A DNA stretch of 64,000 nucleotides from Tigriopus japonicus. Taxonomy: Eukaryota > Arthropoda > Copepoda > Harpacticoida > Harpacticidae. Under the pieces are notes generated by a model. That model was not told the DNA's origin, made no database searches, and was given only the letters and a program-made list of their open reading frames with translations. Below, piece after piece: positions 23,601 to 33,855 of this stretch. The position numbers and the translations under genes are program-made. Location: NCBI GenBank assembly GCA_010645155.1, contig JAAGOF010000088.1, forward strand, positions 615,933 through 679,932, read 5' to 3'. Position 1 is the first letter of the stretch. Each line of letters begins with the position of its first letter.

Positions 23601-26600
23601 ACCTATTATGACTTTTTATAAGTTGTAAACTTCCCTTGGCTGGAGTTTTTTGTTGTAAGGTTCCCCGGATTTGAACGTAAATCTGACCAATTTTTCAGTT
23701 TGGATGCGTTAAATTGACCAAAAGTTGAGTTTTGGCCATTTTCACCCACATTTTTGATGGTCTTTTATTCGATCCGTCGATCACCACATTCAATCGAAAG
23801 TTTTGGAACTCTCTAAATCTCTTATTCTACCTACCTTCAGGTACATGACCTCTCCAGATGAGGAATTTGTTTTGTTTGACGATCCCCAAGCGATTGAACG
23901 TATTTGGAATGAGAAAGAATTTATGGACAAATTGCAACGTGTCTTCAATATTCAATCCAAGGAGACGGCGAAAATTAGCGATGAAATTGAAAGAAAAATA
24001 GCCGATATTGAAAATAACAAAACGTTTAAGAAAACAAAAAACCTCATTGTGACAACATTGCAGGTTCTGGATGACATTGGTAAAATTGCTTGCAAAAAAA
24101 ATATATACTGAGCAAATCAAAAATTTTCTAATCATGATATCCAGGGATTTACGGAGGAAGCAAGGTCTTTGATACACTGCTAGAAGACATCATTGGATCA
24201 AAACTCGAGTCAGTGGACAACACCTTTGAAGAAAGTCTTCTTCGCGTGGCCGAAAATCACGTCAAGAATATGAAGTAAGATATGCCTAACTTTATTGAAA
24301 GCTTTTAGGGCACTCATTGATTGCATTTTCCTTTGATAGACATAAGGTGGAAGATGTGTTGAGCAGATCGCCATTGGATGGCTTGCAAAAGATCCGACAT
24401 TTTTCCAGCTCCAAAGTGAATGTCCTCCTAGATAAAATGTCCGATTTCGTCTTGGATAATGCCCAACAATCCGATGAATCCCACAACATTTCGGCCATCA
24501 TTTTTGTGAAGGAACGCGTTTGCACCTCGATTCTTCGGTATGTTTTACGCGAGGCTTTTGCACACATGCCTCATCTGTCCAATTTGAAAGTGGATCTGGC
24601 CGTTGGAGGTCAAACCTCGTTCAATTTCAAGACCATGGGACAAGAACTAAGTCCCAAGATGATCCAAGAGAGCCAGAAACTTCGCCAGACTTTGGCCAAA
24701 TTCGCTGGGGGTCAGATTCAAGTGATGGTGAGCACTTCCGTTTTGGAGGAAGGCATCGATATCCGGCAATGCAACTTTGTGGTCAGGTTCGAACCTCCCA
24801 TGAATTTGCGACAATACATTCAAAGCAAAGGTCGAGCTCGAGCCAAGCCCTCCAAGTATATCCTCATGGTTCGTCGGTCAGATTTTTATAGCTTCTCCCA
24901 AAAGATCAAAGACTACCGAGCCCTGGAGAAGTTGCAAATTAGTAAGTGCCATCACTTGAGCAGCTTGCCAGAGACACCGTGTCGCAACCCCAAAGTGTAC
25001 TACTCAGACCCTCATAATCCGGATACCAGTCCAAAGATTACGGAAATGGAGGCCATCTCGTTGGTCTATCAGTACATTCAAAAGTTGCCTTGCGATCGAT
25101 TCACGACCCTCGTTCCGTATTGGGAATCCAAAACGGAGACTTTGGGTGTTCTGGGTGGGGCGCGGCAGTTGCTGTTCAGCGGGTTGGGCATGGATGAGGA
25201 GCGAATCGAGACCAAATACTACTATGTCCTTCACATGCCTCATCTGTCGCCCATTCGGAAACCCATTGAAGGGCCAAGGATTCGAGATAAAGCTACGGCC
25301 AAGAGACGATGTGCCTTGAAAGCGGTTGAAATGCTCCACCAAATGGGTGAATTGACTTATCGTCTCTCTCCCAGGGAAAATGATCTCGACGATTCGGATG
25401 ACGACGCATCCTCCATTGGGCCCAAGATTGGCACCAATAAGAGCAAGAAGTATTACAAGAAACAGTCTTGGGATGCCTTCAACTCATTGGACATGTCTCA
25501 AGGGAGCTCTTATCTGTACAAAATGACTCTTCAACTTGTGGAACCGATCTCACATGAGGACAATGACAAGGACTACGAGCTGTACCATCCGGAGGATCAA
25601 CCAAGGAAAGTGGGCGTGATTCTTGGCCAACCTCTTCCTGAGGTGGGGCTGACCAAGTTTTTCCTCCACAACTATTCCGGAAAGATCCTGGTGCAATTCC
25701 AATACGTGGACGAGATCACTTTGAGGGAAGAGCCTGATCTTCTTCTTCAGATGAAGATTTTTCACGCCCATGTTTGTCGAGATACTCTAAAGATGGTTCC
25801 TTCATGGTTTGACTATCTGGAAGGAAAGAATCCGCACTTCTTAATTGTGCCCTTGATGGGAGGGGGATTGGATAAAACACTCTTGAATGACATCTTGACC
25901 AAGGATGAGTTTGATTATCCTGACCCGGTTGTGAAACCGCTTCATCGGAATATTGGCCATTTCATGGTAGAGAAAGTCCTCCGAAACCTTTCTCCAAGTT
26001 CGCCTCTGGAGAACAATGCCCAGGAAACGTTCGCTTCCTATTATACCAATACGTATGGTTGCACCATCAAGGATCAAAGTCAGCCCCTTTATCGAGTGAG
26101 CAATGCCGATGCTCGCCACGACTTCCGGCTACCATTTCCCAGGAAAAAATCCGCCCCGGCTTCGCGAAGGAAAAACGCCTTTTTACTCATTCCAGAGCTG
26201 ACCAAAGTTCAGCCCATCCCAGCCTCGCTTTGGCGTGAACTGCAATTATTGCCTTTCGCATTGTACAGAGTCCAAAGTTTCATACAAGCCCAGGGCCTTG
26301 GCGATATCTTGGCCAGAATGATGTCCACAAACAAGTTTCGAATGGACGCGAATTCCATCTTTGACTTCACTCTTACTCGACCCGAGTTTGGCGCTCTCAT
26401 TTGCGGTTTGAAAGAAGACGATGGTTCCTCCAAAGGCATTCCATCTCTGATGCAGCTGATTGAATCTTTGACTTTCAGTTCGTGTCGTGAAACATTTGAC
26501 TTGGAACGGTTGGAAATTCTTGGTGATGGCTTTTTGAAGTATGCCACAAGCATCTTCATTTTCTTCAAGAATGATCAGATCCTGCAAGAAGGATCCCTGA

Positions 26601-28066
26601 CAGCCCTGAGAACCAAAGTCATTTCAAACAAGAATCTTTACCGCAGAGCCATGGCCATCCAATTGGCCAAGTTTGTCTCTCCAGAGATCTTTGAGCCCCA
26701 TCGCAATTGGAATCCTCCGGGATTTGCCGACACCGTGGGAGTGGAGAAACTCATCTGTGATTGGGATGAAGAGGATCGATTGGCATCTGCTCCAAGATCT
26801 TATAGCTTGTTTGATGCCATTTCTCTAGAAGACGTGGCTGACTTGGCCAATAAGTTGCGAATTCAAGGGCAAATTGATTCCACTGAGAAAAGCAGGATTA
26901 TCAAAATGGCCAAGGAAAAGATGGCTGAAGCCAAAGATAAGAACAAGAACAGTGCCCCACAATCCAATGGCCGAACCTTGATTCGACCACGTCAATATCA
27001 CTTGATTGGAGACAAGAGCCTTGCTGATTGCATGGAAGCTTTAATTGGCTGCTTCTTGACTCATTGTGGTCCAAAAATGGCCTTGCGTGCAATGTTGGCT
27101 TTGGGAATTGACCTCTCAAACTCGGACCGCGATTTCAACGAATGGTTTACACCGCCATCTAATGCATTTCATGAAGACCTTAACATTGTTGATAAGGACG
27201 AAAAATACCTCAAATTGGTCGGATCGGCCCAGTTGGCGATGGTGGAAAAACAGATTGGTTACGAGTTCAAGGAGAAATCGTGGCTTCTTCAGGCTCTCAC
27301 CCATTGTTCATATAACTCGAACAATTTCACGGATTCGTATGAACGCCTCGAGTTCTTAGGCGACGCAGTGTTGGATTATTTGGTGACTTGTCATTTGGTG
27401 TCCAAATATCCGGACAAAGATCCGGGTGAAATCACGATATTGCGGTCTGCCTTGGTGTGCAATAATACCTTAGCTAAGGTCACGGTTCAGAATGAAATCC
27501 ACAAGTTCCTTCTGCAGTCGAGTCCGCAAATTTTCAAGAAAATTTACGACTACGCCAATTACTCCTTGAATGAATTGAAGGAGATCCATGAGCATGACCC
27601 CGCCAAGATCACCGTCTCCAACCTTGACTTGCTGAACGAAAACAATTGCCCCGTTTTGGAAGACGTGGAGATCCCCAAAGTGTTGGGCGACGTATTGGAG
27701 GCCCTTATTGGCGCTGTATACATTGACTCGGAGTTCAATCTTCCGTTAGTCTGGAACATGATTCAAAGGTTGTTTCCAGAAATGGACAGAGTAGTGGCAT
27801 TGAAGCCTCAGAGTCCGGTGAAGGTTCTCATGGAAAAGTACCCAGAGCGTGTGAGATTTCGCTCTTTGCCCAAATTGGGAAGAGGCAATAATCGAACTGT
27901 GATGGTTGTTGAAATTTTGGAAACCAAAGTCCCACCAGATGGGAACCGGGTTCCTCCCAAAGTCGTGGGAACATTCAAGGGAGTTGGTCCAAACAAACGC
28001 ATGGCCAAGGAAACGGCATCCCGATGCTGCCTTCGAGAAATACAATTGCGTGATCTGACACTGTGA
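20666..28066 (+). CDS. Dicer ribonuclease, complete, 8 exons
   Basis: Dicer cleaves long dsRNA or hairpins into small RNAs. Exons: 20666-20716, 21071-21183, 22760-22961, 23025-23099, 23159-23370, 23841-24079, 24145-24274, 24340-28066. All junctions are GT-AG and in phase, giving 1582 aa. ATG is in a good context (CCGCCATGG). Walker A GTGTGKT is at 34-40, DECH at 140-143 and helicase motif VI QSKGRAR at 502-508, followed by the dimerisation fold, platform/PAZ (about 900-1000) and connector. RNase IIIa has E1066, D1070, D1237, E1240. RNase IIIb has E1345, D1349, D1458, E1461. A dsRBD lies at about 1503-1578. All catalytic residues are present. The length and intact helicase favour a Dicer-2-like enzyme, but the Dcr-1/Dcr-2 class is not proven. 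Intron 2 carries a hAT-like element. AATAAA at 28162 may be its poly(A) signal. Confidence 0.95.
21509..22281. mobile_element. hAT-like non-autonomous element in Dicer intron 2, TCGGATT family
   Basis: The ends TAGAGCTGTGCATCGGATCC and its reverse complement define a 773-bp element bordered by the 8-mer CTGCCTAG (21501-21508 and 22282-22289). Both subterminal zones are packed with TCGGATT/TTCGGATTCGG units (21535-21660 and 22090-22265), pointing inward from each end. The middle is AT-rich and non-coding. It lies wholly in the intron and does not touch splice sites. Confidence 0.92.
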
Positions 28067-28144
28067 TATGATAAAAAAAACGTTCGATTTCTATTAAAGC
28101 ATATTTTTTAAGATCTCTGATTCCCTCACGATTTAAGGATGATT

Positions 28145-28975
28145 TCAAGTGTGGGAAGCCCAATAAATTTCCTCTGACACGATGTTGGGGTCTGATTTGG
28201 CTTTGGATTGTTGCCGTTTGTTCCGAAACCATATTTTCACAGTTTTATAATCCATTCCTAACTCGTTGGCTATCTCATTGAGGCGATATTGATTGGGCAA
28301 AGGGTCTTGCTCAAATTGTCGGTTGAGCCTATCCACACACTGGATGGGGATTTTGGTGCGTTTCTGACGTTTCCTCTTTTGAGCAGCCACTGTCTTCCCC
28401 AGAACATATCGATTAAAATTGAGCGGTTCTAGCGCCCCTGTTGTGCTCAAGTAGCAATAACGCTCATCCGCCGTGGTTAACCAGTTTGAAATGAGAGGTT
28501 TCAGCTGTTTCATTTGTTTCAAGTGAAAGTCCAGCCGCTCAATCCTGCACACAACGCTTTGATTGATAGACTTCTGGCCAAATTGGACCTGAAAATCCTC
28601 GGCCACCTGGGCCTGGGTTAGTCCTAAGGCCACTCGTTTCTCCTTGAAGGCTTGAACAATCTCGCGAATCTCGTCCAGCTCAGCCTCATCCACCCCGTCC
28701 AAAGCACCCAGGCTTTCGAGATCTGGAGGGTTGGTAAGGATGGAAAAACTTTGCGGAGGCATTGTAGATGACGGTGGTGGTGGTGGTGGTGGCTGTTTAG
28801 ATCCTGATTCTGGTGGTTTGGGTTGAATTGGCCTGGACCCACTGGGACTAGGAGCGGGCAAAATGACGGGCATGAGCACTTGCACCACTTGAGGTTGGGT
28901 GGTTACAAAGATATGAGGGATTTGAGCAAGTATGGGCGCTGGGTTCACCACAGTATAGATGGGCTGAGGAAACAT
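28145..28975 (-). CDS. Divergent POU-domain homeobox transcription factor
   Basis: The protein is about 277 aa if it starts at the first ATG (28973-28975); the frame stays open further 5' through non-ATG codons, so an upstream exon is possible. A proline-rich N terminus (a run of seven prolines) precedes a POU-specific domain (about 100-166: LGLTQAQVAEDF, QSVVCRIERLD, LKPLISNWL) and a homeodomain at about 204-264. Recognition helix 3 reads VKIWFRNKRQQSK; canonical POU homeodomains have WFCNRR, so the hallmark cysteine and an arginine are replaced. Class not assigned; some POU-specific residues resemble class VI. It converges on Dicer, whose stop is only 78 bp away, so the 3' ends probably overlap. 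The OPA3 stop is 95 bp upstream. Confidence 0.85.
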   Translation of the reverse strand: MFPQPIYTVVNPAPILAQIPHIFVTTQPQVVQVLMPVILPAPSPSGSRPIQPKPPESGSKQPPPPPPPSSTMPPQSFSILTNPPDLESLGALDGVDEAELDEIREIVQAFKEKRVALGLTQAQVAEDFQVQFGQKSINQSVVCRIERLDFHLKQMKQLKPLISNWLTTADERYCYLSTTGALEPLNFNRYVLGKTVAAQKRKRQKRTKIPIQCVDRLNRQFEQDPLPNQYRLNEIANELGMDYKTVKIWFRNKRQQSKAKSDPNIVSEEIYWASHT

Positions 28976-29069
28976 GATGTCTGACACACCGGTAATGTTC
29001 GAGCACTGTAATTGATATATAGTGCCTGTAGTTGCTACAGTCGTGGTGGTGACGATTTTGACACTTAGG

Positions 29070-29558
29070 TTAAGGGTTTATTGAATTTGATTCAAGAATT
29101 CTTTTGATTTCGTTGAGCATGGGCACTTGGTGATCACGTAGGGACTCTTCCATGCGTTTGACGCGGGCCAAATTATCGTTTAAGAAGTTATGGATATCCT
29201 CATCCTTTTCAACCTCTCTCAGCTTATACTTGACCCATTCTGAATAGGTAAAGGCGGATCCAATTCCAACGATGAGCATTTCAGACACTAGGCGTGAACC
29301 CAAATCTACAATATCCTCGTCAGAAAGTTTAGGCGGAGCTTGGCGGATGCGCACATGTCCCAAGTTCATCACCTTGAACTTGATCTTGGACTCGTAAAAG
29401 TGATAAACCTTGGCTGGAGGTGAGACAACAAATCGTTTGAAATAGGGACGAGTCCTTGCCTTAGACTTGATTCTTCTAGCCAATGGAAGAGAAGATTGTT
29501 TTACGAACATGAACACTAGTTTTGATAAGGGAAATGGTTGGCCATGATGTAAAGGCAT
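29070..29558 (-). CDS. opa3: OPA3-like mitochondrial protein
   Basis: The protein is 162 aa, close to the usual OPA3 size, and covers the family domain from its start: FPLSKLVFMFVKQSSLPLAR, then KARTRPYFKRFVVSPPAKVY, then a hydrophobic stretch near SEMLIVGIGSAFTYSEW and a charged C-terminal helix. OPA3 proteins act at mitochondrial membranes; the N-terminal hydrophobic/basic segment fits targeting. The start ATG follows a good acceptor (TTTTCTTTCAG at about 29567-29577), suggesting a 5' UTR intron whose donor is CAGGGTAAAT near 29635. AATAAA (29077-29082, minus strand) overlaps the last codons. It sits tail-to-head between PARP and the POU gene. Confidence 0.9.
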   Translation of the reverse strand: MPLHHGQPFPLSKLVFMFVKQSSLPLARRIKSKARTRPYFKRFVVSPPAKVYHFYESKIKFKVMNLGHVRIRQAPPKLSDEDIVDLGSRLVSEMLIVGIGSAFTYSEWVKYKLREVEKDEDIHNFLNDNLARVKRMEESLRDHQVPMLNEIKRILESNSINP

Positions 29559-29896
29559 TTTTGGATATCTGAAAGAAAACGCAATTCGAGAGTAGGCCTT
29601 TCAAGTTTGATCAAGTGGCCACTAATAATGAATTTACCCTGTGTACCCGAAGCTTTCCCAGCTGCCTTCCAAGTTGAACTCAAGCGACGGCGGGAAAAAG
29701 TGTCACACATGCTGAAAGGAGAAACACATCACACTCAATTTTGGTCGCCAAGGTCACTTTTTTCTTATACACATTGACCGGGCCATGAGTTGACCCTAAT
29801 TTTATTCATGATATTCGATCAATGCTGCTATCACATCATCATGAGGTTATTAAGCGTTATCGTGCGGGAAATGCCTTTCGGTGAACTAGATATGAT
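29559..29896 (-). promoter_or_regulatory. OPA3 5' UTR/promoter and PARP 3' end
   Basis: Only about 340 bp separates the PARP stop from the OPA3 start. A minus-strand AATAAA at 29801-29806 lies about 90 bp past the PARP stop and is the likely PARP poly(A) signal. OPA3's inferred leader exon (about 29636-29720) begins roughly 80 bp further on. A separate OPA3 promoter would have to be very small, or the genes are co-transcribed. Confidence 0.45.
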
Positions 29897-31639
29897 TTAG
29901 TACTTATAGTTGAACTTGATCTTGGCCAAGTATCGCATACGGATTTGATGCACATCATAGACGATGTATTCATTGTACATGAGGGTGTATCCACGTGGGT
30001 TGACCACGTTAGTGTTCACACCTGGTCCCATGGGTACTATGGTTCCATCTGTGAGAGTAGTGTAATTCTTGGGGTCAGGAGCAGTCTTGCCCAAGCCTTT
30101 GGTGCTATGCTTTCCTTTGGGAAGCTGATCGGCATTATAGTCGGCATTCAAGAGCTCTTTGGGCTCTCCAAGAGATACTTCACACAACATGAGGAGTCCA
30201 ATATCATTGGTTTTGTTGGTCCAACAATAATTGGCGGACTTACTACTCATGTCAGCAAAGTAGACACCTTTGCCAAACATGTATCCAGTCACTGGAGCCT
30301 CAGGTGGGGCAATTCTCAAGCCTTGGCCTAAAATGCCGGCCCAATTGGACAATCTGGACCCATGGAACAAGAGAAGCTTATTGCCATGGTCAGTGAAATT
30401 CTCGAGTTCGTTGGCCTTATCCAAATCATAAATGTCGAGAATGTCCATGGAGAATGACGAGTGTGTCGTGCCGTGGGTGGATTTGATGTACTTGGACAGG
30501 ATTTCATGATCTTTGGACTTGGTGTCAAGGTGTTTGATTTGGCAGTTTAATCTGTGGTAATGATTGTCAATGGGATTGAGATCTTCATCATCTTTTCTGG
30601 CATCCAAGATGCTCAAAGCAATCTTGATGTCGCCCAAGGCTTCCAAAAGCTCAATCTTGGCCTTGACTTCTGGGTTGGTTTTGATCAAAGGTGGGACTTT
30701 CATGCCAAATTCATGCGGGATTCGGGTGTAGAAATCGTTGCAAGCCTGACACAATCGGGCACCCGAGGTAACACCCTCATTGATGAGTTCAGCGATGACT
30801 TTTAGGGCAGAGTAGCCTGCCTTCAACTGATCAGTGGTGATCTTACCCAAAGGGGCTTTCTTAGTGTCATACTTCATTTCCATCACCGTCCGTTCCATGG
30901 TCTTGATGCTGCATATCAAGCTGATCAAGTCTTGAACCTTGGGATCTAATTTGCTATCCGGAATGGGCTTGGTCTCTTTATTTTGAGTCTTTGGTGCTTC
31001 ATCCTCATTGCCAGCGGAATAATCCATCTCAACCAGATCATATTTGCCCATGACCTTCTGAAAAAGATCTTTTTCCTCCCAATCATTACCAGTTTTAGCC
31101 AAAAACTTGCTTTTAAACACCCCTTGGGCTTGACTCAGATTTGAACCCATGGATGTAAGTGAGGTTTGCCCATTGTAACCCACCCGACCCCAACGCATCC
31201 ACACCCAATACTGTTGGGTCAAGTCACTCTCCAACAACTGAATCAGGTAGAACTTGTTGTTATTGTTCTGAATATTGGTTTGATTCAACATACAATCCCA
31301 AACAACACTCAGGGCCTCATCCTCATAAACATGGGCCTTTTCGCTCATTCCCGAGGCCGCATCCACGGCTGCCTTGCCTTTGACCACAACAGATCGAACC
31401 TTGGGTGTCTCATCCTCTGGCTTGACCTTGGTAGTTACAACTTCGGCCTTTTTGGCCGCGGCAGAGGCCTTTTTGGTAGCCACAGGTTTAGCTTTCTTTG
31501 TTGCGGCTGCGACTTCTTTAGTAGCTAAAAGTTTGTCCTTCTTCTTGGGTGTGGGCTTGGCTTTTTTGGGTGGAGTCTTGTCTACGGGTGTTGTGGGGAT
31601 GGGTGAGGCCCGTTTGGCACCGGATCTGGTTCTTGGCAT
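29897..31639 (-). CDS. PARP2-like poly(ADP-ribose) polymerase
   Basis: Intronless, 580 aa from the first ATG (31637-31639, MPRTRSGAKR); in-frame codons further 5' lack an ATG. PARPs transfer ADP-ribose from NAD+ to proteins at DNA breaks in the nucleus. The order is a lysine/proline-rich basic N terminus (1-100), a WGR domain (about 110-205, RWGRVGYNGQTSL), the helical regulatory domain (about 235-360), then the ART catalytic domain. The H-Y-E triad is present: H426 in LLFHGSR, Y471 in SANYC and E557 in YNEYIVYD. The donor-loop region GYMFGKGVYFADM is intact. There are no PARP1-type zinc fingers, and length and layout match PARP2. It is the upstream member of a tight minus-strand trio with OPA3 and the POU gene. 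Confidence 0.95.
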   Translation of the reverse strand: MPRTRSGAKRASPIPTTPVDKTPPKKAKPTPKKKDKLLATKEVAAATKKAKPVATKKASAAAKKAEVVTTKVKPEDETPKVRSVVVKGKAAVDAASGMSEKAHVYEDEALSVVWDCMLNQTNIQNNNNKFYLIQLLESDLTQQYWVWMRWGRVGYNGQTSLTSMGSNLSQAQGVFKSKFLAKTGNDWEEKDLFQKVMGKYDLVEMDYSAGNEDEAPKTQNKETKPIPDSKLDPKVQDLISLICSIKTMERTVMEMKYDTKKAPLGKITTDQLKAGYSALKVIAELINEGVTSGARLCQACNDFYTRIPHEFGMKVPPLIKTNPEVKAKIELLEALGDIKIALSILDARKDDEDLNPIDNHYHRLNCQIKHLDTKSKDHEILSKYIKSTHGTTHSSFSMDILDIYDLDKANELENFTDHGNKLLLFHGSRLSNWAGILGQGLRIAPPEAPVTGYMFGKGVYFADMSSKSANYCWTNKTNDIGLLMLCEVSLGEPKELLNADYNADQLPKGKHSTKGLGKTAPDPKNYTTLTDGTIVPMGPGVNTNVVNPRGYTLMYNEYIVYDVHQIRMRYLAKIKFNYKY

Positions 31640-32553
31640 CTTCTTATTGTTAATTTGCAATCACAGTTAGTTAGTTAGTTGCGTGGGCTACCTGGAGTTT
31701 AGAAGAGTGCACTTAAAAGCCCAAAATGTTAGAGTGGCAATTTTGGGTTGGGATGGTTTTTCGTGAAGAGGAATGCCTTCTATGGACAGGTTCACGGTGA
31801 GACGGCTTTCTTTTATAGTTTAGCTTTGGTGCTTGCTTTAGACCAGAACACACACATACACATAAGTTTAGAAACGCGGGCATAAATTGCCAAAGGATGG
31901 GAACTATAGTGCCAACCCAAACGCCCCTAAAATGGTTGACTCAATCGAAGACCTACTGTTTCATGTTGTGACTATCTCCAATGTTCGAATAAAATAAAAT
32001 GAAAATGGACATACTCGTAGACATGTTTCAAATCTTGATCGTAAAAGGAGTGTTTTTCTGTAGAACTGGCTTGTTTAATGAGAAATACGGGGATTGCCAA
32101 GAATGATAACATCGCTAACTACCAACGCTTGTACCAAGTTTTTTTTGTAGTTTTCTGTGACTAATAAATAATTGTCACAGAAATTTATGGTCACTAAAAA
32201 ATATTGCAAGTTTCTATCTTCGACTAAAAATTGCTGTGAGCATTTTTTAACTACTCATTTAAATGTTTATCAGAAAACGCCGTCATAATTAGTATTGAAA
32301 GGGAAACTAATTTTGGCAAGAACTGACAAAATTGCTTGTACCTTACCCAACCTGAAATGAATATCTTTCCTCTAATCAATTTTGATCAAAAAGTAACAAA
32401 ATCTATGGTTTTAGATCTAACTAGACTACTGAATTATTTGCACCACGAAGCCAAAACATCCCAGATTTGGCACCTGATACATCCCAGGCCAATCGTTAAT
32501 TGGCCCGTGCGTTCTTCTAGTCAAATCTATAAATAGCTGTGATAATGTACTAG
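31640..32553. other. PARP upstream region and gene-free spacer
   Basis: A possible TATA-like TTTTATAG lies about 180 bp upstream of the PARP ATG (near 31812). The rest is AT-rich with no supportable exon or repeat. Confidence 0.3.
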
Positions 32554-32700
32554 TCAGGGGAGTCCAATAAATGTGCCAGGGGGCTTCACACCTTCAATCT
32601 CTTTGATGATTTCTGCGTGCGTTTCATGATGTTTCAGGTGTGGAGGTTCCATAAAGCACACGGTGATATAACGACCAAAATGCAAACGTCCATAAGGAGC
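32554..32700 (-). CDS. Candidate terminal exon of an unrecognised gene
   Basis: Behind a good acceptor (GATTTCAG at 32701-32708, minus strand) lies an open 48-codon exon ending in TGA. It reads APYGRLHFGRYITVCFMEPP at its start and KPPGTFIGLP at its end. It is too short for chance to be excluded, but the acceptor, uninterrupted frame and balanced composition are exon-like. A second candidate exon lies upstream at 33697-33855. I do not recognise the protein family. Confidence 0.35.
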   Translation of the reverse strand, partial: APYGRLHFGRYITVCFMEPPHLKHHETHAEIIKEIEGVKPPGTFIGLP

Positions 32701-32815
32701 CTGAAATCAAATAGCTTCAGCATAAATAGGATAAAGTTGAAATCTCGTTAGCTTCATTGCAGCACACACGCTACAACTAACAACGCACTTATCTCAAACC
32801 ACAGTCATCAAACAG

Positions 32816-33689
32816 ATATGGACATTAATCCACACGCACTTTCCTCTCGGAAGGGTGACCATAATTTGCGTACCAAAATTGTGTTTAATGTGACTCACGT
32901 TAGTCACACTCATTTCTCGCGAAACAACAAAATGTTTCTGATTTCCATATGAGATTGCTTCTGAGTGACCTCTTGGAGGATCTTGAGCATGGATAGAACT
33001 ACAGACAGTTCAAAAAGTGGCAATAAGCCAAAAGAGTGTAAGTTAAATAATATATGATTTCATTCATGACACGTTCTTGTATGGTCAGTTAACAGATAAC
33101 GGGATTTTCGTATTCAAAATATTCAAAAAAACAGGAAAAGGTCACCTCATGTAGCATGGACAGCCAAGCAGGAAGTTAAGGGAGGATGTTAGGTTTAAAA
33201 AGCTTCACTGTTACAGGTTGACAAATTAGATTAGAAATCTCAAAAGTTCTCGTAGAAATGGAGTGAAAACAATACAAAATGTAAAGGTACTTAGAATGGT
33301 TCCAAGAATCATGATTTTAATGCCAGCAAAAATGAAGAGAAGCCAATGCAGGATCAACCGTATTTAGTTTCCCATTCCTTATTTCCTAAAATTTATACAG
33401 TCAGCCTGTAACAGTTAAACTTTTCAAACCCAACACCTTAACTTTAGCAACATGTTTGGCTGTCCATACTACTTCAGGTGTCCCTTTCTTAAAATAGACG
33501 ACGTACGTGTGCTAGAGTGAAAGGACGACCTTTCCTCTAGGTCTGTTCAAGTAAAAGATAACTGTCACATTTTGTTTTTGTTTCGCTCGAATTGAGTGTG
33601 ACTAAAGTGGGTCAGATTGAATACAATTTTGATATGCAAATTATGGCTACCCTTCCGAGAGGAAAGTGCGTGTGGATTAATGTCCATAT
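32816..33689. mobile_element. Foldback element with 7-8 bp target duplication
   Basis: ATATGGACATTAATCCACAC at 32816 recurs inverted at the other end (33689). The two arms pair for about 120 bp (32816-32935 with 33570-33689). Inner sequences pair again (33140-33240 with 33390-33480, both carrying the reverse-complementary TGGACAGCCAA). CAAACAG borders both ends (32809-32815 and 33690-33696); TCAAACAG is an alternative 8-bp version. No coding capacity. It separates the two candidate exons at 32554 and 33697 and appears to have landed at the edge of one. Confidence 0.85.
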
Positions 33690-33696
33690 CAAACAG

Positions 33697-33855
33697 ACGG
33701 CAAAAAATCTCCGAGGTCTCATCCTCCTCTAAGTCATTCTGTGGCTCACGGCAAAGTAAACAATCCGAAAATATCCAAGCAATTCCAGTCCAAAAGAAAG
33801 GCAGGGTGATGCCAAATTCAACCCTAAATTCATCCTTGTTCCACCAGAGAATTCC
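33697..33855 (-). pseudogene. Candidate exon cut by the foldback element
   Basis: After the acceptor CTTTTAG (minus strand) the frame is open for 53 codons: ILWWNKDEFRVEFGITLPFF, a hydrophobic run through WIFSDCLLC, then an acidic stretch. It then runs into the foldback terminus at 33689. Across the restored target site no GT donor in the right phase for the exon at 32554 is visible. Either the gene is broken by the insertion, an alternative donor is used, or the two pieces are not one gene. Protein family unknown. Confidence 0.35.
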
